Shown here piece after piece: positions 8,481-17,088 of a stretch of DNA of 64,000 nucleotides. The stretch comes from Nitrososphaerota archaeon (lineage in GTDB: Archaea; Thermoproteota; Nitrososphaeria; Nitrososphaerales; JACQRY01). Numbering within the stretch: the stretch's first letter is position 1; every line of letters begins with the position of its first letter. The notes beneath the pieces are model-generated. The model worked only from the letters and a program-made list of their open reading frames with translations, searched no databases and was not told where the DNA came from. The translations under genes and the position numbers were made by a program. Location of the stretch: contig JACPCU010000010.1 in the NCBI GenBank assembly GCA_016184315.1, positions 1 through 64,000 of the forward strand, written 5' to 3'.

Positions 8481-8562
8481 GTTGGCGTAGTTACGGCCTC
8501 TACTAAATATTCTTAGTGATCGGCAACAGACGATATCTGTAAATTCTGGCATCGGATAAGCA

Positions 8563-8578
8563 TAATTTTAATATGCTG
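8563..8578 (+). promoter_or_regulatory. TATA-like element of the receiver-like gene
   Basis: An AT-rich box TAATTTTAATATGCTG centred about 30 bases before the ATG at 8603 fits an archaeal promoter with almost no leader. Motif evidence only. Confidence 0.35.
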
Positions 8579-8602
8579 TACTTTGACACAAAAGTTTAGG
8601 TC

Positions 8603-8962
8603 ATGAAAGGTAGAATCTTTCTAATTCATTGGAATCAATCGGAGGCGGATGAATTCGCTGAGAAACTACGCTCAGAAGGATGGAAAGTCGACATCGAAGC
8701 CGAGGACGGTGCCCGAGCAGGCAAGATGATAAGAGCAGATCCACCAGATGCAGTTGTAATTTATCTGACTCGCCTGCCTTCGCATGGACGTGAAACCGCA
8801 GATTACCTGCGATCAGTGAAGACGACACGAAACATACCTATAGTCTTCGTGGATGGAAGGGAAGATGCTCTGGAAAAGACGAAGGTGAAGGTGGCTGACG
8901 CAGTATTTACCACATCGACGGAGCTGAAAAATGTCTTGGCAAATATTTCAAAACTTAGTTGA
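8603..8962 (+). CDS. Stand-alone receiver-like (CheY-fold) protein lacking the phosphoacceptor aspartate
   Basis: A 119-residue single-domain protein with alternating hydrophobic strands of a response-regulator receiver: GRIFLIHW, DAVVIYLTRLPSHGRE, NIPIVFVDG and DAVFTTSTEL. In related pseudo-receivers the third strand typically ends with Asp before the L-RLPSHGR stretch; here that place is Tyr54 (VVIYLTRLP). The acidic pair normally in the first loop is also missing (HWNQSE). It is probably not phosphorylated and may act by protein interaction. No histidine kinase is nearby. It lies just upstream of the dehalogenase cluster but is separated from it by about 230 bases. Confidence 0.65.
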   Translation: MKGRIFLIHWNQSEADEFAEKLRSEGWKVDIEAEDGARAGKMIRADPPDAVVIYLTRLPSHGRETADYLRSVKTTRNIPIVFVDGREDALEKTKVKVADAVFTTSTELKNVLANISKLS

Positions 8963-9154
8963 TGAGGCGAACCATTCTTGACGCAGCGACTCCTACTGCG
9001 TCTAGGCGCAGTCCCAAGATAAGTTCTTCATAACGATATCAGTGTTTTTCCGGGAAATGTAAGCATAGGTTGTGTGCGATGTCTGACATGGTTTGCATAA
9101 GTACGTGATTCTTCTGTAAGTATACATGTTATGAATATACTTTCAATCATGAAA

Positions 9155-9175
9155 ACAGAAATACAGGTTTTCTGT
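9155..9175 (+). promoter_or_regulatory. Inverted repeat at the rdhA promoter
   Basis: ACAGAAA (9155-9161) and TTTCTGT (9169-9175) form a perfect 7-base inverted repeat with a 7-base spacer. A TATA-like TGTATACATA follows immediately, about 20 bases before the TTG start at 9196. A second TTCTGT-TATACAT-like copy lies near 9117-9128. The arrangement suggests an operator over the promoter of the dehalogenase operon. Confidence 0.4.
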
Positions 9176-9195
9176 ATACATATCATGTCTTCAGA

Positions 9196-10515
9196 TTGAC
9201 GGCGTCAAAAGGGTTGTCTCAGCAAGGTACCAAGAGGCGCGGCTTGCTGAAGGATTTGGTTCTAGGCGGTGCCTTAGCAGCGGTAGGAGCTTTTACCTTG
9301 CGTTCTGTAGTGGATGATAGACCAGTGCGAGCTAAGGCTCTGAGCACTACGGCGGCGGAGCTCTTCAAGGTTAAGCCCAACTTTAAGAGATTCGACCCTC
9401 GTAATACTGTTTTCAACAGGTCGTTCTGGGACAGCTCGTCAGCGGCTTACGGGGCTACGGCCAAACTGGACAGGGTCAAGCAAGAGAGGACGACGAGGAA
9501 AGATCCGGGCTACAGCCTGAGGGACTATGCGCTTACTAGGGCTATGATGCTTGTTCAGCAAGAGACAGATTCAGGAAAAGGGAATGCAAGGAGGGGTTTC
9601 TACTCTTGGGATCCGCTGTGGCCTGTGGACAGGATGAGCATGTACGAAACCAACCCCGAGAATGCTGCTAGAACTGTGAAGAGGGCTGCGAAGTACTTGG
9701 GTGCTGACCTCGTAGGAGTCTGCCAACTGGACAAACGGTGGGTTTACTCACATACCGAGGATGGTCGGCCCATCATGTTCGAGGATGTGGAGCAGTGGTA
9801 CGAGACTGAGAAGAAGTTGGTGATCCCTGAGAGCCACAAGTTTGTTGTGGTGATGGCGACTCGGATGTCTGCGGATTTGATGAAGTATTCTCCTCTTCTT
9901 CTTGAGGACGCGGAGGTCCAGTACGGTTATGAGAAGATGGCCGTGGTCGCAGGCAGGATGGCTGAGTTCATCAGGCAGCTCGGATACAATGCTCTCCCCA
10001 TGGGGAACGATACAGCGTTAAGCGTACCTTTGGCCATCGACGCAGGACTTGGCCAGTACGGGAGGATCACTAGGTTGGTGACACCGGAGTTTGGGCCTAG
10101 TATAAGGTTGGCCAAGATCTTCACAGATCTCCCTATGGAGACAGATAAGCCAATAGAATTTGGATTGACGGAGTTCTGCAATGCGTGCATGAAGTGTGTT
10201 GATGCCTGCCCCGTTCAAGCCCTACCCAAAGGTCCTCCGACGTGGGAAGGCCCCAGTAAGTCGAATATCTCAGGCGTATTGAAGTGGCAGCAGGATCCTG
10301 ACAAGTGTCTGGCATGGTGGAGCGTTGTGGGCACCGGGTGTGCCATCTGTATCAGATCCTGTCCGTGGAGCAACGGGATCATAAGGCACTCAACTATTGC
10401 GAGATTGGCCGTCCAGCGAGGCATTGCTCTTAACAACGCTATGCGTCCCGTAGATGATGTTCTTGGGTATGGAGTTTTGAAGGATCCTGAAGAGTTCTGG
10501 AGAGAGGAGTATTAG
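9196..10515 (+). CDS. rdhA: Reductive dehalogenase catalytic subunit (RdhA), Tat-exported
   Basis: A 439-residue protein with a twin-arginine signal (TKRRGLLKDLVLGGAL; Arg14-Arg15, hydrophobic stretch to about 36), a long central corrinoid-binding and catalytic region, and two C-terminal cluster motifs. The first is CNACMKCVDACPVQALP (Cys328, 331, 334, 338), a normal 4Fe-4S set. The second is Cys371, 382, 385 and 389, CLAWW...CAICIRSCPW, the spaced form seen in RdhA proteins. The enzyme would remove halide from organohalides using cob(I)alamin, facing outside the membrane. Start is TTG at 9196; the ATG at 9185 meets a stop. It is followed two bases later by a small membrane protein, as expected for rdhAB. 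Substrate cannot be predicted. Confidence 0.9.
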   Translation: MTASKGLSQQGTKRRGLLKDLVLGGALAAVGAFTLRSVVDDRPVRAKALSTTAAELFKVKPNFKRFDPRNTVFNRSFWDSSSAAYGATAKLDRVKQERTTRKDPGYSLRDYALTRAMMLVQQETDSGKGNARRGFYSWDPLWPVDRMSMYETNPENAARTVKRAAKYLGADLVGVCQLDKRWVYSHTEDGRPIMFEDVEQWYETEKKLVIPESHKFVVVMATRMSADLMKYSPLLLEDAEVQYGYEKMAVVAGRMAEFIRQLGYNALPMGNDTALSVPLAIDAGLGQYGRITRLVTPEFGPSIRLAKIFTDLPMETDKPIEFGLTEFCNACMKCVDACPVQALPKGPPTWEGPSKSNISGVLKWQQDPDKCLAWWSVVGTGCAICIRSCPWSNGIIRHSTIARLAVQRGIALNNAMRPVDDVLGYGVLKDPEEFWREEY

Positions 10516-10517
10516 AG

Positions 10518-10760
10518 TTGGGGCATTCCTCAGTAATGGCTTCTCTGCATTGGGTCGTGCATGAGACATGGGTAGTCATACTCTTACTTGTAGCCGGATT
10601 CAGCTGGCTGAATTTTCTAGAGCACGAGTACAGGGCGAGCCTGATCACTTTCATATCCGTCGTCTTTCTGATTCAAGGATGTATTGGGGGTCATCTCGTT
10701 TGGAGACGACTTCGCAAGAAGTTGCAGCATCTCCCTACTGTAACTGATTCGGAGGGATAA
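10518..10760 (+). CDS. Small membrane anchor of the reductive dehalogenase (RdhB-like)
   Basis: An 80-residue protein with two hydrophobic helices (ETWVVILLLVAGFSWLNFL and ASLITFISVVFLIQGCIGGHL) and a basic, polar C-terminus. Size, topology and position two bases after rdhA match RdhB, the membrane anchor that docks the exported catalytic subunit. Sequence conservation in RdhB is poor, so the assignment rests mainly on context. Start is TTG at 10518, or possibly ATG at 10536. Confidence 0.65.
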   Translation: MGHSSVMASLHWVVHETWVVILLLVAGFSWLNFLEHEYRASLITFISVVFLIQGCIGGHLVWRRLRKKLQHLPTVTDSEG

Positions 10761-10766
10761 GGATAG

Positions 10767-11942
10767 ATGAGGCGACACACTGGAAAGATCTTCGTTACCG
10801 TCTTCGTGGCAACTGTTTTTGCTTCAGCCTTTGCGACATCCTACACCGAGCATTGGTGGCGATACTCCCTATCGACTAGAGAGGTAGAGTTGAAGGCATC
10901 TGCCCCAGAGCCGATCAGGCTGACCAATTCTCCAATTAGGAAGATAGAGGCTGTGTGGAGCCCTGACGAGAGACGCATAGCATACGTGTCGGAGGAGCCT
11001 GAAGGGTCGAGCATTTGGGTGATGAATGGCGACCGAACACAAAAGAAGCAGCTGACACCTGCGAAGATGAATGCCCACTGGCCAAGATGGAGGCCAGACG
11101 GAGGAATGATAGCTTTCATGTCATATGCGGACAAGGCGCCAGACCTTTGGGTGATGTACAGTGATGGCCATGGGAAGACGAATCTAGCGAATGACACCTC
11201 TTCAGACAGTCCACCAGAATGGAGCCCCGATGGCTCCTTGATCACATATGAATCAAACAAAGCAGGGAACTGGGATGTATGGAGTGTATCAGTCGGCGGT
11301 GCTCACAGGAATCAGTTGACCACAAACCCAGCTGATGACCGGTATCCAACATGGAGCCCGGATGGGAAGAAGATTACGTTCGCATCTAACCGCTCTGGCA
11401 ACTTTGACATCTGGATCATGGATACTGATGGAAGTGGACAGAAACGGATCACCTCAGATCCTAGGGACGACATCAGGCCTAGGATAAGCCCCTTTGGAAA
11501 CCGCGTTGCGTATTTGTCCAATCAATCCGCGTATTGGCCGCAATACACTTTGGAGTATGGTGCGATCGAGGGAAGAACATGGTCCGTCCAAGTCGTTGAC
11601 CTGCAAGCTAAAGTGAAGGCATTTGACTATGTGCACAGCTGGCTGCTCCGGGACAGTGATTGGATAAGCTGGTCTCCTAACGGGAAAATCATCTTTCCCT
11701 CCTACGAAATCGCCATACAGTACGGCATATACATCAACATCATGTATCCTGCAATATTCATGTTGGATGTTGGTGATAAACCAGGCTTGGCTCGCGTTAG
11801 CCCGGCTGGTTGGGCCATCTTCGCCGTCAATTTGGGTTCACATGGTGTATTATTCATCTCCGAAGATAGACATGGATACAGAGACGTATATGTCTCGACA
11901 GTGGTATCAGCTCCCACGATCTCAGGCGCAGCTGGCTATTGA
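10767..11942 (+). CDS. Secreted TolB-like beta-propeller protein
   Basis: A 391-residue protein with an N-terminal signal or anchor helix (KIFVTVFVATVFASAFATS) and repeated PD40/TolB-type blades: IEAVWSPDERRIAYVSE, HWPRWRPDGGMIAFMS, PEWSPDGSLITYES, YPTWSPDGKKITFASN and RPRISPFGNRVAYLS. At least five blades are clear, with less regular sequence after residue 260. Such propellers usually mediate protein contact or ligand binding outside the cell. It follows the rdhB-like gene by six bases, so it is probably part of the dehalogenase operon; a role in that complex is only inferred. Confidence 0.75.
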   Translation: MRRHTGKIFVTVFVATVFASAFATSYTEHWWRYSLSTREVELKASAPEPIRLTNSPIRKIEAVWSPDERRIAYVSEEPEGSSIWVMNGDRTQKKQLTPAKMNAHWPRWRPDGGMIAFMSYADKAPDLWVMYSDGHGKTNLANDTSSDSPPEWSPDGSLITYESNKAGNWDVWSVSVGGAHRNQLTTNPADDRYPTWSPDGKKITFASNRSGNFDIWIMDTDGSGQKRITSDPRDDIRPRISPFGNRVAYLSNQSAYWPQYTLEYGAIEGRTWSVQVVDLQAKVKAFDYVHSWLLRDSDWISWSPNGKIIFPSYEIAIQYGIYINIMYPAIFMLDVGDKPGLARVSPAGWAIFAVNLGSHGVLFISEDRHGYRDVYVSTVVSAPTISGAAGY

Positions 11943-12042
11943 GCAGCTAAGGCAAGTACACTATCAAAGGCGAGGCTAAAGACTCCCTTCCTTATCATCC
12001 GACAGACTCAAGAAAAAAGGAGGAGGGGGGAATCGGCGACCT

Positions 12043-12801
12043 CTATGTGCTTGGAGTAGGAGGCGGAGCCAATCCCCTAGCAACATGCTCGACCATTGCG
12101 TTCGCTCCTATGAACAGAGCTACCAGTGCTAGGGCGATGCACAATAGCCCCGCCAGTCGCTTAGCCCAAGGCGTCCGAACATAAGATTGGGCTAAGACTC
12201 CCACTCCTGCTAGGGTGCCTGCGAGGAAGATGTACACATAGCTGTCTCTTTGGAACATGAATGCTGAAATGTAGGTGTTCACCGCTGTCAGAACTGTCGT
12301 TATTCCAGCGAATATGCTAGCCGGCTCCAAGCTCCACCCCATGGTTATGGCGAAGCCGCCAGCTATCAGAAGAAACGCGTACAGAGCGAAGGCTACGCCG
12401 AAGAACTCGTTGTATGGTGCCCTGAACGGGTCTCCAATCATCATGGAGAAAGCTACTATCGCTGAGAATATTCCGGTTGCTCCTATGGTAAGTCCATATG
12501 ACTGCTCCAGTGAGAGTGAGTGAAGCTGTTTGGTCTGCATGAGCAGTGATCTGCCCCCGGATGCGACTTCTTGCTCCTTTACGTTCTCTTTGGTCCTCCT
12601 TCCGATGCCTAGGAAGTAGATGCCGGTCGTGATTCCTCCTATTCCGACCCCAAATAAGGCCAAGACCAAGGGATTTGTCGTCATGGTACCGTCGATTATT
12701 TCTTGTGCAAATGAACCTAAAGAGTTCATCTGTACAAGTGACCATGGTTGTACATACGGTCCGCGTCTCATCTTGGGAGCTAAGTAAATAGGTGGAGCCA
12801 T
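12043..12801 (-). CDS. DUF981-like membrane protein
   Basis: Up to 252 residues with about seven hydrophobic segments. NEFFGVAFALYAFLLIAGGFAITMGWSLEPASIFAGITTVLTAVNTYI resembles the archaeal DUF981 family of unknown function. The listed start (12801) lies only 14 bases from the divergent start at 12816; an internal ATG at 12729 (MNSLGSFAQEIIDG) leaves room for promoters and is equally likely. The loop GRRTKENVKEQEVASGG is probably cytosolic. No functional partner is evident. Confidence 0.6.
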   Translation of the reverse strand: MAPPIYLAPKMRRGPYVQPWSLVQMNSLGSFAQEIIDGTMTTNPLVLALFGVGIGGITTGIYFLGIGRRTKENVKEQEVASGGRSLLMQTKQLHSLSLEQSYGLTIGATGIFSAIVAFSMMIGDPFRAPYNEFFGVAFALYAFLLIAGGFAITMGWSLEPASIFAGITTVLTAVNTYISAFMFQRDSYVYIFLAGTLAGVGVLAQSYVRTPWAKRLAGLLCIALALVALFIGANAMVEHVARGLAPPPTPST

Positions 12802-12815
12802 AGAATGAGAAGATC

Positions 12816-13394
12816 ATGGTGAGGGTGAATATCGCGGTCGATGACCGCGTGGCAGATAGACTATCAACCCAAGCTTCTTCAAGGAAAATGACTCTATATG
12901 CAATGGCTAACGTGTGCCTAGAAGCCGTTCTTAACGTCCTTGAGCAGGGTAGCTCCGTCGAAGAGCTCGCAATGGTGTTGAACACACACAGGATTCTGCG
13001 GCAGGTGGACGCGATTATTCTCCCCGCTGATTTAGTTGACCATCTGATTTCAAGGCTGATGTTCTTCGAGAAGCAGCCCACCTTGGAGCAGTTCCGTCAG
13101 CTCGGCTTCACCCTTGCCAACCTTCTGAGGATACGATCACCAAAGCTTACTGAGCTGTCTGATGTGGCGACAGATTTCTTGGTGATGGTCCCCCTCAAGA
13201 GAATTGAGATCAAGGAGGCTGAGGGAGGAGTAGAAGTGAATGTCGTCGGTGCCGGTAGAAGGATGGAGTCAACAGAATGCACTCTAAGCCTGTTGGAGGG
13301 GCTTCTAGCAGGCTACGGTTACCGCGTACTGGAAAAGAATGTCACCGTGGGCGTGATCAGACTGAAAGCTATCGAGCCCGCACAGATTGAGTAA
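12816..13394 (+). CDS. Hypothetical protein with ribbon-helix-helix-like N-terminus
   Basis: A 192-residue protein. The N-terminal 45 residues (VRVNIAVDDRVADRLSTQASSRKMTLYAMANVCLEAVLNVLEQG) look like a ribbon-helix-helix fold: a short strand followed by two helices. The rest (MFFEKQPTLEQFRQLGFTLANLLRI and a beta-rich C-terminus with VEVNVVGAGRRMES) is not a family I recognise, though it has the look of a conserved archaeal protein. It may be a regulator or a toxin-antitoxin relative; no toxin lies beside it. It is divergent from the DUF981-like gene. Confidence 0.5.
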   Translation: MVRVNIAVDDRVADRLSTQASSRKMTLYAMANVCLEAVLNVLEQGSSVEELAMVLNTHRILRQVDAIILPADLVDHLISRLMFFEKQPTLEQFRQLGFTLANLLRIRSPKLTELSDVATDFLVMVPLKRIEIKEAEGGVEVNVVGAGRRMESTECTLSLLEGLLAGYGYRVLEKNVTVGVIRLKAIEPAQIE

Positions 13395-13460
13395 CAGAAT
13401 CCAGACTGTTATCTTCTGCTCATCCTTTGTGCCAAGAAAGAAGATGCGACAGAATCTAGT

Positions 13461-14570
13461 CTATGATTTCCCATAAACAGAAGCTGGGCCAAGTAATTCT
13501 TCTCTGATCTCAACTCCCAATCCAGGTGCATTCTTATCAGTAAGACTCGCCACTCCCTTCGATACAATTATGCCGCCTTTTGCGACCAAATCTTCCTTTT
13601 GACGCATAAACTGCACGTATCCTGACGCGATTTCTCTGCCGCTAGCCATAGACAAGTGAAGGCTGGCGGTGCTGGCAAGTCTAGTTTGAGGCCTACTGTC
13701 AAACCTGTAACCTAAGCCTGCCGACTCTGCTATAGCTATCGCTTTTTGGGCTTTGTAGAAGCCCCCGAATTTGAGGAGTTTTATGTTAATTGCATCCGCA
13801 GCGTTTCTTCGAATTATCTCTTGGACATCATCAGGAGTGCGACAGATCTCGTCTGCAATTATCGGCGCGGAAACCGAGCTGCGAACCCGAGCAAGGCCTT
13901 CAAGGGTTTTAGTTGGTTGTTCCACGTATACATCGTGTTTCTCTATCTGTTTGATGGCATTAATGGATGAAGCGGGACTCCAACCGGTATTTGGATCAAC
14001 AATCAGTATGACATCGTCGCCAACAGCATCCCTGATTCTCTTGACGCGTTCGACATCATCTTCAATTATGCCTCCACCTACTTTGACTTCCAGCGCCCTG
14101 TAACCCTCTTCAATCTTTGCAGCTGCGTCCGCGGCCATTTCTTCAGGGCTTTTGATACCCAATGTATAATGCATAGGCACTTCTTCCTTGTATGCTCCTC
14201 CCAGAAGTCGGTAGACAGGTGTCTTGGTGAACTTCCCCTGCAAATCATATAAAGCGAGATCGATGGCAGATCTTACGCTAGGATTCCCATCCATCGAACG
14301 GTCTAACATCTGATGTATCTTACCAATGTTAAAGGCAAATTCGTCAATCAATTTCGGTGCTATTACACCCAATATGTCGATCACCGAGCGTTGTGTATCA
14401 CCTGTAGTGGGAAGATAGGGAGCTCCTTCACCATATCCCACCAGACCATTGTCGGTGTGAATCTTTACCAGCACACTTCCAGGCGAAACTTCTCCATATG
14501 AAGCTGTCAACGCATGTCCGCTGCGAAAACTAATGTTGACGGGCGAAACTTCTATTCTCTTGATTCTCAT
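13461..14570 (-). CDS. Enolase-superfamily enzyme (mandelate racemase / muconate lactonizing group)
   Basis: A 369-residue protein with the N-terminal capping domain and a TIM-barrel of the MLE/dipeptide-epimerase type. Metal ligands are visible as VDPNTGW, VEQPT and ADEIC, and the barrel lysine as INIKLLKFGG. The first catalytic motif, usually KxK, reads ALEVKVGG, so only the second lysine is kept. It abstracts a proton alpha to a carboxylate; likely reactions are epimerisation or cycloisomerisation of an acid, with substrate unknown. It is divergent from a solute-binding protein and sits among catabolic genes, which fits a carboxylate degradation role. Confidence 0.8.
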   Translation of the reverse strand: MRIKRIEVSPVNISFRSGHALTASYGEVSPGSVLVKIHTDNGLVGYGEGAPYLPTTGDTQRSVIDILGVIAPKLIDEFAFNIGKIHQMLDRSMDGNPSVRSAIDLALYDLQGKFTKTPVYRLLGGAYKEEVPMHYTLGIKSPEEMAADAAAKIEEGYRALEVKVGGGIIEDDVERVKRIRDAVGDDVILIVDPNTGWSPASSINAIKQIEKHDVYVEQPTKTLEGLARVRSSVSAPIIADEICRTPDDVQEIIRRNAADAINIKLLKFGGFYKAQKAIAIAESAGLGYRFDSRPQTRLASTASLHLSMASGREIASGYVQFMRQKEDLVAKGGIIVSKGVASLTDKNAPGLGVEIREELLGPASVYGKS

Positions 14571-14654
14571 CTTACATCCCTCTTAGCAACGAAAAAACAT
14601 CGAAGGAATTTATCGGTATTGGTATAAGCGCGGGTTGCGAAAAGCACGCTTACA

Positions 14655-15959
14655 ATGCGAGAATTGAAGAGTTCAGGCTTGATAGAAACAGATAAACATA
14701 TGCACGCCAGTAGCAGATTTCTGTTGACTAACGTAGTAACGGTTGTATCACTACTTGCGCTTATCCTCGCTGCAACATCAATGGGCTATGCAAGCCTAAC
14801 GGTCAGTCAAGAAACAAATCAGCTGAGGGAGGAAATCAAAACGGCTGATCGAAACCTATCATCGTTGAAAAAAGACGTCAGCGACCTCAGCGGAGGACTT
14901 CAAAGCGCTCTGCAAGAAGCTAAGAGACAGGTAGATGAAAGAGAGGCTCTTCTAAAACAGATAACACCTTTCGACCCACAACTAGTTTCAGCGGCCATAA
15001 AAGAAGGCTCTCTAACAATTTACTCAAACAGGGACCAGAACGACCTTGTTATCCTAGCTCAAGAGTTTCAAAAGAAATTCCCCGGAATAAAAGTAAGTTT
15101 TCTCACAGCAACCACAACAGAGCTGATAAGTAAAGCCAGCACCGAGATGAAAGCAAGCCAAAGCATTTGGGATATCCTTGACCTTACCGCTTCATCGTTA
15201 GCTGTCGTTGTCGAGGCCGGGGCAACCCAACCATACAAATCAAGCCAATACACCAAAGAGAATTTCCCCTTCATTGACCCAAAGGGCCACATCTTCTTCC
15301 ACGGCTCGACCATCAACGCCGTGATTTACAACCCTAATCTAGTCAAACGGAGCGACCTAGAAGGAGTAAAGACTTGGGAAGACCTTCCAAGTTTAGCAGC
15401 AAAGTACCCAGGCAAGATACTGGTGCACCATCCGTCCCGAGCCGGACCGGGTACCTTGATTCTGGCGGAGCTTAAGGCATATTGGAACGACGACGCGAAG
15501 TGGAACAAGTATCTGGATCAGATCAAAGCCCTTAATCCGCGAATGTTTAGGAGTACCGGTGAGATAGGACGCCTTGTCATTTCAGAGGAAGGAGCCATTG
15601 GAATCCCTGGTCTACTCCACGATGTTCTGCAAGCAAAGGAGAATAAGGTTCCTCTAGAATATATTCCCCTCACACCACTGATTCTTAATCCCAGCGGATC
15701 CGTAATCTCCAAGAACGCCCCTCACCCTAACGCTGCCAAACTGTTAATCGAGTATATGCTCAGCCCTGACGGTCAGGAGCTTTTCTCCAGGGCTTATCGC
15801 AGTCCACTCAGACTCGGATTCGTCTCAAAATCTTCTCTTAACGTCCTCTTCCCCGGCGTAACGCCAGACAAGATGATAGGCATATCAAACCAAGATTTCC
15901 TGTCGAAACCAAGCGAATTCGTCAAAAAATATCTTGAACCCGTCTTTGGGCCATCTTGA
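14655..15959 (+). CDS. Membrane-anchored extracellular solute-binding protein, Fe3+/spermidine type
   Basis: A 434-residue protein with an N-terminal helix (TNVVTVVSLLALILAATSMGYASL), then a coiled-coil-like stretch (about 57-105: LREEIKTADRNLSSLKKDVSDL) and a type-2 periplasmic binding fold (about 115-434) starting GSLTIYSNRDQNDLVILAQEFQKKFP. This resembles the iron(III)/FbpA or putrescine-binding group. The coiled-coil spacer probably lifts the binding domain from the membrane. No ABC permease or ATPase lies in the window, so it is an orphan receptor here. The luciferase-like gene follows after 71 bases. Confidence 0.8.
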   Translation: MRELKSSGLIETDKHMHASSRFLLTNVVTVVSLLALILAATSMGYASLTVSQETNQLREEIKTADRNLSSLKKDVSDLSGGLQSALQEAKRQVDEREALLKQITPFDPQLVSAAIKEGSLTIYSNRDQNDLVILAQEFQKKFPGIKVSFLTATTTELISKASTEMKASQSIWDILDLTASSLAVVVEAGATQPYKSSQYTKENFPFIDPKGHIFFHGSTINAVIYNPNLVKRSDLEGVKTWEDLPSLAAKYPGKILVHHPSRAGPGTLILAELKAYWNDDAKWNKYLDQIKALNPRMFRSTGEIGRLVISEEGAIGIPGLLHDVLQAKENKVPLEYIPLTPLILNPSGSVISKNAPHPNAAKLLIEYMLSPDGQELFSRAYRSPLRLGFVSKSSLNVLFPGVTPDKMIGISNQDFLSKPSEFVKKYLEPVFGPS

Positions 15960-16030
15960 AAAACGGATTCATAACTTGCAGCTGAACTGTAAGTGGATAC
16001 CTGTTCAGCCCAGATAGAGGAAGCATTTCA

Positions 16031-17035
16031 ATGAATCTTGAATTCGGAATTAGGCTACCAGTTTCAGGCCCATTTGCGGGGATCGAAAATATCCTCAGAG
16101 TGGCACAGCAAGCCGAGATCTTGGGTTATGATTCGGTTTGGGTTCATGATCATATTATTTGGTCATCAGAATCGCACAGGAAACATGTTGCATCCGGTTC
16201 CGTCGAAGCTGTAACTGACAGTCAGGAACCGGTTTTTCTGGAAGCGTTAACCTCCCTGTCATATCTGGCCGCCTTAACCACGAAAGTGAAGCTAGGCACA
16301 GCAGTGCTGATACTCCCATCACGGAATCCTATCATAGTAGCCAAGGAAATAGCGAATATTGATGTACTTTCACGGGGACGCATGATCTTGGGAGTTGGGG
16401 TCGGCGGTCGCTCATCTACCCGTGGGCAGCTTGAAACATTAGGCGTCCCATTAAGGGCTAGAGGCGGATTAACCGACGAGTATATTCACGCGATGAGAGA
16501 ATTATGGGCATCTCCCGTATCATCATTCCAAGGAAAATACGTGAAATTCACCGACATCGAAATGTTCCCCAAGCCTATACAAAACACTGGTCCGCCAATA
16601 TGGATTGGAGGAACAAGCCGAGCAGCAGTGACCAGAGCAGCACGGCTAGGCGATGGGTGGATCCCCGATCTTCTTTCTCCATCCGAAACAATTGAAAAAT
16701 CAATCCTTCTAAGAGACATGATGACTCAGTTCGGCAGAGGAAACAAGAAGTTCGTCCTTGCCAGCGACATCTACACCAGTATTGCAGCGAAACCTGAAGA
16801 GGCAAGAAAAACGGCATCGGAAACCATCTTGACTCGTCTACATGGTCGGGGATCATTCCAAGAACTTGAACCCAAGTTTCTGGTAGGTTCACCTGACGAG
16901 TTAATCACCAAGATCGGAGAATATGCCGATGCAGGGGTTACTCACTTCGACCTGAAGTTCATCTACCCTAGCGTGGATAAACTTGTGCAAATGATGGAAT
17001 TGTTTAGCGATCAGGTAGCACCATCATTCAGATGA
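16031..17035 (+). CDS. Luciferase-like (LLM) monooxygenase, probably F420-dependent
   Basis: A 334-residue TIM-barrel flavin/F420 oxidoreductase. It opens FGIRLPVSGPFAGIENILRVAQQAEILGYDSVWVHDHI, the standard LLM strand and helix, followed by KLGTAVLILPSRNPIIVAKEIANIDVLSRGRMILGVGVGG and PPIWIGGTSRAAVTRAARLGDGWIPD. In archaea such proteins commonly use coenzyme F420, but FMN is possible. Substrate is unknown; the position between a solute-binding protein and an epimerase suggests catabolism of an imported compound. Confidence 0.8.
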   Translation: MNLEFGIRLPVSGPFAGIENILRVAQQAEILGYDSVWVHDHIIWSSESHRKHVASGSVEAVTDSQEPVFLEALTSLSYLAALTTKVKLGTAVLILPSRNPIIVAKEIANIDVLSRGRMILGVGVGGRSSTRGQLETLGVPLRARGGLTDEYIHAMRELWASPVSSFQGKYVKFTDIEMFPKPIQNTGPPIWIGGTSRAAVTRAARLGDGWIPDLLSPSETIEKSILLRDMMTQFGRGNKKFVLASDIYTSIAAKPEEARKTASETILTRLHGRGSFQELEPKFLVGSPDELITKIGEYADAGVTHFDLKFIYPSVDKLVQMMELFSDQVAPSFR

Positions 17036-17088
17036 ACAAACCTTAAGCCAACCCACATTCAACTGCACTGTAGGAGAGAACACTAACC

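Noticed and set aside
10841-11260. 139-residue minus-strand ORF in the beta-propeller gene
   Set aside because: Repeats such as PSGLH arise from the antisense of the SPDG-type blade motif.
12317-13081. 254-residue minus-strand ORF overlapping two genes
   Set aside because: Shadow frame across the DUF981-like and RHH-like genes, with no recognisable domain.
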